64,000 nucleotides of DNA, taken from assembly GCA_023422565.1 (NCBI GenBank), contig JAFAGR010000041.1:1-64000 (forward strand). The letters are read 5' to 3'. The number at the start of each line of letters is the position of its first letter. The stretch's first letter is position 1. The stretch is from Bacteroidota bacterium (lineage in GTDB: Bacteria; Bacteroidota; Bacteroidia; Chitinophagales; Chitinophagaceae). Positions 41,476 through 50,410 of this stretch are shown here, one piece after another. The position numbers were made by a program, and so were the translations under genes. The notes under the pieces were generated by a model. It was not told where the DNA came from and ran no database searches. It saw only the letters and a program-made list of their open reading frames with translations.

Positions 41476-42882
41476 GTGCGAAAAAAGAAAAAGCATCCAT
41501 TGCTGCAAGACATCGCGGTATCCGGATATGCGGCTGAAGGAAAAGCGCTTGCCCGGGTTGATGGAAAAGTGATATTTATTTCAGGTGCTGTGCCGGGCGA
41601 TGTGGCGGATATACAGATCACCAAAAGCAAAAAAGATTGGGGCGAAGCAACCGTAAAGGAGATTAAAGTTCCATCGCCGGACCGTGTTCAACCTTTCTGC
41701 AAACATTTCGGCGTTTGCGGCGGTTGCAAATGGCAGATGTTGCCGTACGAAAAGCAACTTCAATACAAGCAGGAGGAAACTGAACAGAATCTTAAACGAA
41801 TCGGTAAAGCAGACCTTCCGCCAGTGATGCCGAGTCTCGGCAGTAAAGACACGATCTTCTATCGCAACAAACTCGAATTCACCTTCAGCAATAAAAGATT
41901 TTTAACGCAGGACGAGATCGGTACTGATAAAGTGCTGCAACGCGAGAACGCACTCGGCTATCATGTGCCAAGAATTTTTGATAAGGTAATAGACATTCAC
42001 GAATGCTGGCTGATGGATGGCGTGAACAATCGTCTCAGAAACGGTATCCGCGATTATGCAATTGCAAACCGGCTTGAATATTACGACATCCGGGAGCACA
42101 CCGGCTGGCTTCGTAACATTATAATCAGATACTGCACCACAGGAGAACTGATGGTGAACATGGTTTTGAATCATGAAGATGAGGAGAAGCGAAAAAAATT
42201 ACTCGATCATGTATTGGCCATCGTGCCGGAAATAACCACCTTGCTTTATACCATCAATCCAAAATGGAACGACAGCATTCACGATCTTGATCCGCAGGTT
42301 TATAGCGGAAAGGGTTACGTGGTGGAAAAACTTGAAGAGTTCAGTTTCATCATCAGTCCTAAATCATTTTTTCAAACCAACACCAAACAGGCGGAAACAC
42401 TGTATGCTGTGGCGAGAGAATTTGCGGGACTCTCCGGAAATGAGATTGTTTATGATCTGTATTGCGGCACAGGCAGCATCGGAATTTTCATGAGCCGTGG
42501 CGCGAAAAAAATTATTGGCGTGGAAGTTATCGCCGAAGCTATTGAAGACGCAAAACGGAATGCTGCGCTAAACAACGTGAACCATGCAGAATTTTTTGCA
42601 GGGGATGTGATCGATGTATGCACCGATGAATTCTTTAATGATCATGGCCGCCCTGATGTGGTGATCACTGACCCGCCGCGCGCGGGCATGCATGAAAAGC
42701 TCGTGTTAAAATTGCTGGAGATGGAAGCGCCTAAAATAGTTTATGTGAGTTGCAATGTGGCCACTCAGGCCCGCGATGTGGCTCTGCTCAGCGAAAAATA
42801 TGTGGTTGAAAAAATTCAGCCGGTTGACATGTTTCCGCATACGCATCACATTGAATCAGTGGTGCTGCTCCGTCTGCGGTAA
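41476..42882 (+). CDS. rlmD: 23S rRNA (uracil-C5)-methyltransferase RlmD
   Basis: 468 residues from a GTG start. N-terminal TRAM-like basic segment; the iron-sulfur Cys set CKHFGVCGGCKWQM; SAM-binding VYDLYCGTGSIGIFMSRGAK; DPPRAGMHEKLV; and the catalytic VSCNVATQARDVALL. Matches the RumA/RlmD family, which methylates U1939 of 23S rRNA (position by family knowledge). Starts 120 bp from the divergent thioredoxin-like gene. Confidence 0.85.
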   Translation: MRKKKKHPLLQDIAVSGYAAEGKALARVDGKVIFISGAVPGDVADIQITKSKKDWGEATVKEIKVPSPDRVQPFCKHFGVCGGCKWQMLPYEKQLQYKQEETEQNLKRIGKADLPPVMPSLGSKDTIFYRNKLEFTFSNKRFLTQDEIGTDKVLQRENALGYHVPRIFDKVIDIHECWLMDGVNNRLRNGIRDYAIANRLEYYDIREHTGWLRNIIIRYCTTGELMVNMVLNHEDEEKRKKLLDHVLAIVPEITTLLYTINPKWNDSIHDLDPQVYSGKGYVVEKLEEFSFIISPKSFFQTNTKQAETLYAVAREFAGLSGNEIVYDLYCGTGSIGIFMSRGAKKIIGVEVIAEAIEDAKRNAALNNVNHAEFFAGDVIDVCTDEFFNDHGRPDVVITDPPRAGMHEKLVLKLLEMEAPKIVYVSCNVATQARDVALLSEKYVVEKIQPVDMFPHTHHIESVVLLRLR

Positions 42883-42893
42883 ATTGTTTACCC

Positions 42894-42901
42894 TACCTTT
42901 G
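42894..42901 (+). promoter_or_regulatory. -7-like element (TACCTTTG) before the rhomboid gene
   Basis: TACCTTTG (TAnnTTTG), ending 4 nt before the ATG at 42906, so the transcript would have almost no leader. Confidence 0.35.
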
Positions 42902-42905
42902 CGCA

Positions 42906-43577
42906 ATGGCATTAGGAGGATTTCAGCGCACAACACCCATTGTTCTAAACCTTATCATCATCAACGCCCTGGTGTTTTTTGCACAGGGAATGTTTGGCGA
43001 AAGATCCTTTGATCTGTTTGCGCTGCATCATAGCGGAAGCCGGGCATTTGAGCCGTACCAATTGGTTACGCATATGTTCATGCACGGCAATTTTTTTCAC
43101 CTGTTGTTTAACATGCTTGCCTTGTGGATGTTCGGCACAAACATGGAAAGGCTTTGGGGTCCGAAACGCTTTCTAACATTTTATCTTATCTGCGGGCTTG
43201 GCGCAGCAATAGCACAATTGATAAATTACCAGGTTGACTACGGAAATATCCAGGTGTCTGCGCTTGACGATATGCAACGCGCTTACGTGGAAGAGGTTTG
43301 GTTACGAAATGCAACAGTCGGGGCATCGGGTGCCATCATGGGCATTCTTGCCGCTTTCGGATATACCTTCCCTAACACCACGCTTTTTATTATGCCTATT
43401 CCTTTCCCGATAAAAGCAAAATGGGCCATCATTGGTGTCATTGCCCTTGATGTGTTTGGCGGCATTTCAAAAGTGCCGGGAGATAATATTGCGCATTTCG
43501 CGCATGTGGGCGGAGCGCTCATCGGCCTCCTTATTGTGATAATCTGGAACAAAACCCAGAAGAAAACTTTTTATTAA
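42906..43577 (+). CDS. rhomboid intramembrane serine protease
   Basis: 223 residues, about six membrane segments. Key motifs: HGNFFHLLFNMLALWMFGTN (membrane-His and Asn region), ATVGASGAIMGILAAF with catalytic Ser141, and HFAHVGGALIG with the catalytic His (His200). The WxR-like MERLWGPKRF loop is also present. Active-type rhomboid cleaving within membrane helices. It precedes a second rhomboid by 82 bp. Confidence 0.85.
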   Translation: MALGGFQRTTPIVLNLIIINALVFFAQGMFGERSFDLFALHHSGSRAFEPYQLVTHMFMHGNFFHLLFNMLALWMFGTNMERLWGPKRFLTFYLICGLGAAIAQLINYQVDYGNIQVSALDDMQRAYVEEVWLRNATVGASGAIMGILAAFGYTFPNTTLFIMPIPFPIKAKWAIIGVIALDVFGGISKVPGDNIAHFAHVGGALIGLLIVIIWNKTQKKTFY

Positions 43578-43659
43578 AAGCGGGATAATTTTTAATAAAT
43601 AGATTCATAAAAAAAGTCGGGGCACCACTTTTCAGCAAAAGCGGTTGTAAATTTATTAC

Positions 43660-44589
43660 ATGGGAGAAGCGGACAGATACCGGGAATTTAAAAAAGCGAA
43701 ACCGCGCTTCAGGCTTGGGCAGGAAAATAATGCCCTGGCCGGGTTATTCGTTCTGAATACCGTCTTCTTTCTGATCCTTTTCACCGTGAAGGTGGTTTAT
43801 AATTACTACCAGGCCGGCGATGCGGAATTTCGTGCCGGGGTGCTCCAATGGTTTCAACTTTCCGCAAGCGCAGAGGTGTTTTCAGAACGGCCTTGGACGA
43901 TCATCAGCTACGTATTCAGCGATTCAAGCGGAGAAATTTTCCGCTTGCTCAGCAATATGCTGTGGCTTTGGGCATTCGGTTACCAACTGCAACAAATGGC
44001 CGGCAACGATAAACTTATTCCGGTTTATTTATATGGCGGAGTTGGCGGCGGAATTTTCTTTCTTATCGCCGCCGCAATGAGCGATCCGCTTCATCCGCAA
44101 TCAGGGCTTCTTGGCGCAAACACCGGCGTGCTGGCGGTTGCAGCCGCCGCCACTACCGTTGATCCTCAGTTCAGAATTCTCACACACATAAGAAAAGGGA
44201 TTCCGATCTGGGTGCTCACGGCAATTTATTTCCTGATCGATTTCGCGGCCATTGCCCCGCTTCCCCCTGCCTACAAAATGGCGCACTTCGGGGCTGCAAT
44301 CACCGGCTTTCTCTTTGTGATATTGCTTAGAAAAGGGTGGGACGGAAGCGTTTGGATGAATAACCTTTACAGCTGGCTCTCCAACCTTTTCAATCCAAAT
44401 AAAAAGCGCACGATTGAGGAAAACAGATCACGATTGTTTTATAACCATGGCTCCCGCGCTCCTTATACAAAAACGCCGGTGATCACACAGGAACGCATAG
44501 ACGAAATTCTCGACAAGATCAACAGCAAAGGCTATCACTTTTTAACTGAGGAAGAAAAGAATATTTTGAAAAAAGCGGGAGAGGAGTGA
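43660..44589 (+). CDS. rhomboid-fold protein lacking the catalytic Ser
   Basis: 309 residues. N-terminal cytoplasmic part (MGEADRYREFKKAKPRFRLG), then a rhomboid-like membrane domain. The loop equal to GASG of the upstream paralogue reads GLLGANTGVLAVAAA, so the Ser position is Asn154 and the Gly is Thr155. A His remains in MAHFGAAITG. This suggests a pseudoprotease like an iRhom. The C-terminal tail ~230-309 (RIDEILDKINSKGYHFLTEE) is a family extension often attached to Bacteroidota rhomboids. Directly follows the active-type gene. Confidence 0.75.
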   Translation: MGEADRYREFKKAKPRFRLGQENNALAGLFVLNTVFFLILFTVKVVYNYYQAGDAEFRAGVLQWFQLSASAEVFSERPWTIISYVFSDSSGEIFRLLSNMLWLWAFGYQLQQMAGNDKLIPVYLYGGVGGGIFFLIAAAMSDPLHPQSGLLGANTGVLAVAAAATTVDPQFRILTHIRKGIPIWVLTAIYFLIDFAAIAPLPPAYKMAHFGAAITGFLFVILLRKGWDGSVWMNNLYSWLSNLFNPNKKRTIEENRSRLFYNHGSRAPYTKTPVITQERIDEILDKINSKGYHFLTEEEKNILKKAGEE

Positions 44590-44680
44590 GGGGTTTTAAT
44601 TGTAGTTGGTAGTTTGTAGTTCCTGGTAAGCAGCTTATCAATTGCCAAATGGTGCCCGGAAATATTAATGCAATCATTCC

Positions 44681-44704
44681 GCGATGGCGACGTGTCGCTA
44701 TCGC
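44681..44704. repeat. REP-like palindrome, copy 3 (diverged)
   Basis: GCGATGGCGACGTGTCGCTATCGC, same 24-bp length and layout as the elements at 37819/37945, followed by CAAAAAAGAAAAACCG and then CATTCCGAACGAAGTGAGGAATCT-like sequence (44731-44753). Together they define a repeated composite element. The remaining 44590-44875 shows no gene. Confidence 0.65.
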
Positions 44705-44875
44705 CAAAAAAGAAAAACCGTTTTCGTCATTCCGAACGAAGTGAGGAATCTCCTTTTTCCATTTGAGATTCCCATCCTCTATAATCTAAAATCTATAATT
44801 TAAAATCTCTCCGTTTCCTCAACCATAATATTGGTCTCGCTTTTGCGTGACGTTTTGAAACAAAATTTACATCTC

Positions 44876-45067
44876 ATGAAAAAGAACATGGATCCGTCAC
44901 AACAAAGACAAAACGCAAACCCTGGTCAACAAAATCGCAACCGCCCTGAAAACAAGGATAACCTCGATTCCCGCGAAGGCCTGGAGCAGGACGTAAAAGG
45001 CGATGATGTTACGCACAACAAAAAAGAACACCGCAAAGAACCACGCAGCGGCAACAGAAACAGGTAA
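44876..45067 (+). CDS. small charged disordered protein
   Basis: 63 residues from the ATG at 44876 (an earlier in-frame start at 44831 has no support). Very polar: QQRQNANPGQQNRNRPENKD, then EGLEQDVKGDDVTHNKKEHR. No signal peptide, predicted disordered. Similar tiny Asn/Lys/Glu proteins occur widely but have no described role. Expression is unsure. Confidence 0.35.
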   Translation: MKKNMDPSQQRQNANPGQQNRNRPENKDNLDSREGLEQDVKGDDVTHNKKEHRKEPRSGNRNR

Positions 45068-45147
45068 GATGGTTTCTGATTCAGAAAAAGGTTTTCGCTC
45101 ATATTGCCGCGCGGAAAGATCTTTAGAACACCGGAAAACTTTCGCAC

Positions 45148-45537
45148 TTAGTAGCCTACAGAATGAAGTCCGATACGGTTTCCCTCGGTATCAATAATTA
45201 CCGCCATAAAACCGTACTCCGGAGAGATGGATGTTTTTGGAACGAGGATCTTTCCGCCGGCATTTTCAACCCGGTTCAGCACATGCTGCACATTCGGATT
45301 TGCATTCAAATATATGAGCGGGCCTTCATCCCTTGATGGTTTATGAAAGCCGTTGCTATCAACCACTGCACCACCCGTTCCATTCATCATATCCTCCAGG
45401 GGAAACATGCGCATCCTGATATTGGGCATATCCACTGCGTTGAGTTTTGTATTAAAGATCGTTTCGTAAAAGGTTGTTGCCCGTTCAAGATCAACGGACG
45501 GAATTTCGAACCAACTGATCACTGTTTTAAAGTTCAT
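45148..45537 (-). CDS. VOC-fold (glyoxalase/bleomycin-resistance-like) protein
   Basis: 129 residues, two betaalphabetabetabeta units: TVISWFEIPSVDLERATTFY opens the first, and GGKILVPKTSISPEYGFMAVIIDTEGNRIGLHS ends the second (RIGLHS typical VOC end). Possible metal or ligand site by His/Glu not firmly placed. Members are dioxygenases, glyoxalases or resistance proteins; this one cannot be subdivided. Confidence 0.75.
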   Translation of the reverse strand: MNFKTVISWFEIPSVDLERATTFYETIFNTKLNAVDMPNIRMRMFPLEDMMNGTGGAVVDSNGFHKPSRDEGPLIYLNANPNVQHVLNRVENAGGKILVPKTSISPEYGFMAVIIDTEGNRIGLHSVGY

Positions 45538-45689
45538 ATATAATAAAGTTTACAAAGTGTGCATTTTTTTCCGCCAAATCCGTAAATAGAATTGCGTTTG
45601 TAAAGCTATGGATTGATTATTAGCGAAAACTTTTGCAGGTATGGAATTTGTTTTGAAAGAACCTGCATCACCACTGAAAAAATTACCTC

Positions 45690-45929
45690 TTGAAAACTAA
45701 ATCGATCCGCCCTCTTACAAAACAAATGGTTTCCAAGCTTCGTGAGTGCCGCGATATGGAGAATGAAAACAATCAGCCCTGCCTTCCAAAACATTTCGGC
45801 GCATCTTTTCCGGGTTTATACAAAAGAAAACTGGTTGGCGTTCGCAATGCCATCGTAGATGGAAAAGAAATGGTAGTTGTTTATATCACCGCCGAGGGCT
45901 ATGTTTTTCTTGACGAAAACTCAGATTAA
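45690..45929 (+). CDS. small hypothetical protein
   Basis: 79 residues from a TTG start (an in-frame TGA lies 13 nt upstream, so no earlier start exists in this frame). Reads KTKSIRPLTKQMVSKLRECR, then PKHFGASFPGLYKRKLVGVR and VVVYITAEGYVFLDENSD, a compact alpha/beta layout. No family recognised. The start might instead be the Met at 45726. Confidence 0.45.
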   Translation: MKTKSIRPLTKQMVSKLRECRDMENENNQPCLPKHFGASFPGLYKRKLVGVRNAIVDGKEMVVVYITAEGYVFLDENSD

Positions 45930-45960
45930 CTTTTAACTTTCCCACCCCGTAGATTTATAT

Positions 45961-45968
45961 TAAATTTG
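45961..45968 (+). promoter_or_regulatory. -7-like element (TAAATTTG) before the lipoprotein gene
   Basis: TAAATTTG matches TAnnTTTG, 40 nt upstream of the ATG at 46009. Confidence 0.4.
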
Positions 45969-46008
45969 CCAGCCCTTTCAATTTTTCAGGGGGCTAACAA
46001 ATATTAAT

Positions 46009-46554
46009 ATGAAAAAATTCTCGTTCGCCCTTCTCGCCTCTTTTGCTCTTTTTGCCTGTAACGATAGCTCGCTTGAAGAAAAAGATTCTTCATTGACGCT
46101 GAACGATAGCAGTGCATTTAAGCCTGTAACTCCGCTTACCATTGCAGATACATTGATGGCGGGATCCGACAGTTCCGGTATTGTTAACAGTACTGCGGGC
46201 GTACAAACCACACCGGTTCAGAATCCCGTTTCCATTACTCCCACTTCCAATTCTGCTGTAGCTCCTGCGGTTTCCAAGCCTGCAGGCGCCTTAAATCCCG
46301 CTCATGGCCAACCGGGCCATCGATGTGATATTGCAGTTGGCGCTCCATTAAGTTCGGCACCTAAAGGTGCTGCGGCTCCGGTGGTTACCCAATCCACCCC
46401 TGTGGCAAAACCGGCTACAACCGCGCCGGCAACTATCACTCCGGTATCTCCCGCACTGGCACCAAAGGCCGGGCCGGGCGTTAAACTGAATCCGCCTCAT
46501 GGCGAACCGGGACACGATTGCGCCGTTCAGGTGGGAGCACCTTTAAAAGGATAA
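46009..46554 (+). CDS. lipoprotein with two NPxHGxPGHxC repeats
   Basis: 181 residues: signal peptide MKKFSFALLASFALFAC with lipobox Cys17, then a Ser/Thr/Pro/Ala-rich linker (VTPLTIADTLMAGSDSSGIV). Two repeats at the ends: LNPAHGQPGHRCDIAVGAPL (about residue 97) and LNPPHGEPGHDCAVQVGAPL (last 20). Each has His-Gly-x-Pro-Gly-His and a Cys, compatible with metal or heme-type binding or a recognition tag. The unit is recurrent in Bacteroidota by my recollection; its role is not known to me. Confidence 0.65.
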   Translation: MKKFSFALLASFALFACNDSSLEEKDSSLTLNDSSAFKPVTPLTIADTLMAGSDSSGIVNSTAGVQTTPVQNPVSITPTSNSAVAPAVSKPAGALNPAHGQPGHRCDIAVGAPLSSAPKGAAAPVVTQSTPVAKPATTAPATITPVSPALAPKAGPGVKLNPPHGEPGHDCAVQVGAPLKG

Positions 46555-46578
46555 GTTGGATGGCCTAACTTTACCGCC

Positions 46579-47706
46579 ATGTTTCAGCAAATGAGGCAGG
46601 TAACTAAACGTTTCCTGATCTTTTTAAACTGCCTGGTTGCACTTGGGTTTTTGATAGGTGCATACGCTTACCTGTTTGATCCGGTTGCTTTCTGGTTTAT
46701 CGGCTTCTTTGCCCTCGGGGCATTTTACCTGCTTCTGGCTTTATTGCTTTTTTTCCTCTTCTGGCTTTTTGCAAAGCCCGTTTTCGCATTGATAAGCACA
46801 ATAGCTGTTTTGGCCGCATGGAATCCCTTGCAAAACCTGGTTCAGTTACGGATGTCGCCCAACTTCGTGATGAAAAAGCATCCCGCCCACCTTCGTGTAA
46901 TGAGCTGGAATGTGGAGCACTTTGAAATAATCGAATTTAAAAAGAACCCCTCAAAAAAGCAGGCGATGATTGATATGATCAGGGCATACAACCCTGATGT
47001 GGCCTGCTTCCAGGAAATGGTGGGCGCCGAGCAAGACAGCGCCGCGATCAACTATGTGCCGGCGTTAATGAAAGAACTGGGTTTTAGGGAATATCATTAC
47101 GCATTCAATCCTAAACTCGATTTTGACCGGGAGCATCACTTTGGAATAATTATTTTCAGCAAGTACCCGCTCATCAAAAAGCATAATGTGAGCTACTCGC
47201 CCTTTGATTATAATTCTATTTTTCAATATGCCGATGTGGTGAAAGACAGCGATACAATAAGGCTTATCAATCTCCATCTGCAATCTCTTCGTTTCAACAA
47301 AGAAAATCTTGAATACATTAACAAGCCTGCGGTGAACGACCGGGAAGTGTTGAATAAATCCAGGAACCTGGTGGCAAAATTTAAAAGAGGCTTTCTCAGA
47401 AGAGCCGACCAGGCCAATAGGATCGCCACCTCAATTGCCGAAAGCCCTTACCCGGTGGTGGTTTGCGGAGATTTTAATGATGTGCCCAACAGCTACTCAT
47501 ACCATACTATCGGCAGAAATATGAAAAACGCCTACACGGAAAAAGGAACCGGGATAGGCAGAACTTTTTCCGGAATATCCCCAACACTTCGCATAGACAA
47601 TATCTTCTGCTCAGAGCAATTCACGGTTGAACAATTTGTACGGATCAAAAAAAACCTGAGCGACCATTACCCGCTCGTGGCCGATCTCTTTTTGAGAAAA
47701 CCCTGA
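46579..47706 (+). CDS. membrane-anchored endonuclease/exonuclease/phosphatase-family protein
   Basis: 375 residues. N-terminal two-to-three hydrophobic segments (FLIFLNCLVALGFLIGAYAY; LLLALLLFFLFWLFAKPVFA), then an EEP domain: RVMSWNVEHFEI, PDVACFQEMVGAEQD, ISK-type loop, VVVCGDFNDVPNSYSYHTIG and DNIFCSEQF, KNLSDHYPLVADL. Catalytic Asn, Glu, Asp and His are present. Substrates of EEP enzymes include nucleic acids and phosphoinositides; here unknown, probably acting in the periplasm. Confidence 0.8.
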   Translation: MFQQMRQVTKRFLIFLNCLVALGFLIGAYAYLFDPVAFWFIGFFALGAFYLLLALLLFFLFWLFAKPVFALISTIAVLAAWNPLQNLVQLRMSPNFVMKKHPAHLRVMSWNVEHFEIIEFKKNPSKKQAMIDMIRAYNPDVACFQEMVGAEQDSAAINYVPALMKELGFREYHYAFNPKLDFDREHHFGIIIFSKYPLIKKHNVSYSPFDYNSIFQYADVVKDSDTIRLINLHLQSLRFNKENLEYINKPAVNDREVLNKSRNLVAKFKRGFLRRADQANRIATSIAESPYPVVVCGDFNDVPNSYSYHTIGRNMKNAYTEKGTGIGRTFSGISPTLRIDNIFCSEQFTVEQFVRIKKNLSDHYPLVADLFLRKP

Positions 47707-47735
47707 TTTCTTAAAACCTTACAGCCTTTCAATAA

Positions 47736-47743
47736 TATCTTTG
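47736..47743 (+). promoter_or_regulatory. -7-like element (TATCTTTG) before cysS
   Basis: TATCTTTG matches TAnnTTTG, 17 nt before the ATG at 47761. A -33 TTTC-like element lies upstream but is weak. Confidence 0.45.
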
Positions 47744-47760
47744 CCATTCAGCAATTGGCC

Positions 47761-49245
47761 ATGGCATTATCAATCTACAACTCATACAGCAGAAAGAAAG
47801 AAGTATTTGAACCGATCACTCCCGGGCATGTGGGCATGTATGTATGCGGACCAACAGTGAGCGGAGAAAGCCATCTCGGTCACGCACGGCCCTATGTTAC
47901 TTTCGATGTTTTGTACCGCTACCTCATGTATAAAGGATATAAGGTTCGTTACGTGCGGAACATAACCGACGCCGGGCATTTTGAAGAGGAAGGAAGAGAA
48001 GCTGAAGATAAGGTGAGCAAGAAGGCCTTGCTTGAAAAACTTGAACCAATGGAACTGGTGCAGAAATACACCAACATGTTTCATTCGGCAATGCGGGAAC
48101 TCAATACACTGGAACCCACCATCGAGCCTACCGCAACCGGGCACATTGTAGAGCAGCAGGATATGATTGAAAAGATCATCGCGGCAGGTTATGCATACGA
48201 ATCAAACGGCTCCGTTTATTTTGATGTAGAGAAATATGCCGCAAGCCATGATTACGGCAAACTTAGTGGCCGGATTATGGACGATCTTTTGGAAACCACG
48301 CGGGAACTGGAAGGGCAGGAAGAAAAAAGGAACCTTGCTGACTTCGCCTTGTGGAAGGCTGCAGCTCCCGAACATATCATGCGATGGAAAAGCCCGTGGG
48401 GCGTAGGTTTCCCGGGATGGCACATTGAATGTTCCGCCATGGCTACAAAATATCTTGGTGCTGAATTTGACATACACGGCGGAGGAATGGACCTCCAGTT
48501 TCCGCATCATGAAAGTGAAATTGCACAAAGCACGATCTGTAATCATACTCCGCCGGTTCGTTACTGGATGCATAACAACATGATAACGGTAAACGGCCGG
48601 AAGATGGGCAAGAGCTATAACAATTACATCACGCTCTCTGAAATGTTCAGCGGCAATCATCACCTTCTCACGCAACCGATGTCGCCAATGACGATCCGTT
48701 TTTTCATTTTGCAAAGTCATTACAGGAGCACCTTGGATTTTAGCAGCGAGGCGCTTGTTTCAAGTGAGAAGGCATTTAAACGTTTATGGGATTCATACGA
48801 AATTCTGAAAACCCTTTCCCACAAACATGAGGAAGGTACCGATGATGAATTGAACAAACAGGTACTCACCTGGCTCAATGAGCTTGAGGAATTTATGGAT
48901 GATGACCTGGGTACAGCCCGCGTTATCGCCAATCTTTTTGAATTGGCGCCGGTAATTAATTCAATTCGCGACAAGCACATAGCAGCAGATGCACTGCCCG
49001 GAAGCACGATAAAATTGATGCAGGAAAAAGTAAAACTTTTCATGGAAGATATTCTTGGACTTCAAAATAAATCCGTTGCCAACAACGAAACTGTGCGCGG
49101 AGTGATGGACCTTTTGATGGACATCAGGAAAGAAGCAAAGACAAAAAAAGATTTCGTTACTTCTGATATGATCCGCAATAAACTTGGAAGCCTTGGTGTT
49201 ACCATAAAAGATGAGAAAGACGGAAGTATTTCCTGGAATATTTAA
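47761..49245 (+). CDS. cysS: cysteinyl-tRNA synthetase
   Basis: 494 residues from the ATG at 47761. HIGH-type motif SGESHLGHARPYV, first zinc Cys in MYVCGPTV, GWHIECSAMA with the second, HHESEIAQSTICN, KMGKSYNNYIT (KMSKS-type), all in order, with the C-terminal anticodon domain. Charges tRNA-Cys. Its 3' end is close to the HhH glycosylase gene start (14 nt). Confidence 0.9.
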   Translation: MALSIYNSYSRKKEVFEPITPGHVGMYVCGPTVSGESHLGHARPYVTFDVLYRYLMYKGYKVRYVRNITDAGHFEEEGREAEDKVSKKALLEKLEPMELVQKYTNMFHSAMRELNTLEPTIEPTATGHIVEQQDMIEKIIAAGYAYESNGSVYFDVEKYAASHDYGKLSGRIMDDLLETTRELEGQEEKRNLADFALWKAAAPEHIMRWKSPWGVGFPGWHIECSAMATKYLGAEFDIHGGGMDLQFPHHESEIAQSTICNHTPPVRYWMHNNMITVNGRKMGKSYNNYITLSEMFSGNHHLLTQPMSPMTIRFFILQSHYRSTLDFSSEALVSSEKAFKRLWDSYEILKTLSHKHEEGTDDELNKQVLTWLNELEEFMDDDLGTARVIANLFELAPVINSIRDKHIAADALPGSTIKLMQEKVKLFMEDILGLQNKSVANNETVRGVMDLLMDIRKEAKTKKDFVTSDMIRNKLGSLGVTIKDEKDGSISWNI

Positions 49246-49258
49246 TGCCGCCTTGTAC

Positions 49259-49888
49259 ATGGAGCATATCAAACATTTGAGCAGAGATAAGAAGCTAAAA
49301 AAGCTTGTTGCTACTTATCCTCCGTATGAATTAAAGAAAGGCAAACATATTCACCTGGAGATCTGCTCTTCAATTATCAGCCAGCAATTAAGCATCCGCG
49401 TAGCCGAAGTAATCTACAACCGCTTCCTGGCCTTGTTCAATAAAAAGAATCCTTCCTGCGCAGATATTTTGGCCGTACCGTTTGATAAACTCAGGTCGAT
49501 CGGTTTGTCAAATTCAAAAACTAATTATGTAAGAAATGTGTGTGAGTTTTTTATTGAACATAAAGTTTCCGATACACGGCTTCATAAAATGGAAGACGAG
49601 GAGCTGATCGAATTTCTTACACAGATAAAAGGAATCGGCAGGTGGACCGCAGAAATGATCCTGATATTTACGCTTGGCCGCGAAGATGTTTTTGCCTTAG
49701 ACGATCTCGGCATTCAACAGGCAATGGCAGAATTATATGACTTGAACATTGATGACAAGAAGCAGATGCGTTCGCACATGGAACGTTTGTCTGAACCCTG
49801 GAAACCTTATAGAACCTACGCCTGCCGCTACCTGTGGACGTGGAAGAATGAACAGCAACAAAGGAAAAAAGATTCAGGAAAGAAGTGA
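49259..49888 (+). CDS. AlkA-like HhH-GPD DNA glycosylase
   Basis: 209 residues; the ATG at 49259 is chosen because the longer frame overlaps cysS. HhH-GPD signature: LEICSSIISQQLSIRVAEVI (Q-Q-L-S), LTQIKGIGRWTAEMILIF (helix-hairpin-helix with catalytic region), FALDDLGIQQAM (catalytic Asp in D-D-L-G), and CRYLWTWK. A monofunctional alkyladenine-type glycosylase repairing methylated bases. The 3' end overlaps the reductase gene by 15 nt. Confidence 0.85.
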   Translation: MEHIKHLSRDKKLKKLVATYPPYELKKGKHIHLEICSSIISQQLSIRVAEVIYNRFLALFNKKNPSCADILAVPFDKLRSIGLSNSKTNYVRNVCEFFIEHKVSDTRLHKMEDEELIEFLTQIKGIGRWTAEMILIFTLGREDVFALDDLGIQQAMAELYDLNIDDKKQMRSHMERLSEPWKPYRTYACRYLWTWKNEQQQRKKDSGKK

Positions 49889-50344
49889 GGCAATCTTCTC
49901 CAGCCATACCCGGTCGGTCTCATCAAAATGATCAACATTTTCACTGTCTACATCAAGTACAGCGGTAACCGCTCCGTTCTTAATTACAGGCACCACAACT
50001 TCTGAGCGCGACAAACTGCTGCAGGATATGTGGTCTTTAAACTCCAGCACATCGCCTACTACCACAGATTCGGCTTCCTGCCAGCATTTACCGCAAACCC
50101 CCCTTCCCTTACGGATACGCGTACACGCTACAGGCCCCTGGAAAGGCCCAAGCACAAGCTCATCACCCTCTACCCGGTAAAAACCAACCCACAACCAATT
50201 GAACTGTTCCTTCAAGGCTGCGGCAATATTGCCCATGTTGGCGATAGTATCTTTTTCTCCCTTAACAACGGCTTCAATTTGAGGGAAAATATTCTCATAC
50301 TTTTCTTCCTTGGTACCACTTATAAAATCCAGATCTTCTGACAT
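49874..50344 (-). CDS. msrC: free methionine-(R)-sulfoxide reductase (GAF domain)
   Basis: 156 residues, a GAF domain with LWVGFYRVEGDELVLGPFQG, then ACTRIRKGRGVCGKCWQEAE, HISCSSLSRSEVVVPVIKNG and VLDVDSENVDHFDETD. The three catalytic Cys (CTRI, VCG, HIxC) and Asp/Glu signatures match fRMsr (YebR), which reduces free Met-R-sulfoxide with thioredoxin. Convergent with the glycosylase gene. Confidence 0.9.
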   Translation of the reverse strand: MSEDLDFISGTKEEKYENIFPQIEAVVKGEKDTIANMGNIAAALKEQFNWLWVGFYRVEGDELVLGPFQGPVACTRIRKGRGVCGKCWQEAESVVVGDVLEFKDHISCSSLSRSEVVVPVIKNGAVTAVLDVDSENVDHFDETDRVWLEKIASLLS

Positions 50345-50410
50345 TCAGCAAAGATACAACGCTGCCCGCCTATGGCGCGAATTTTGAACCGGGAAAACAA
50401 ACCTGCTGCA

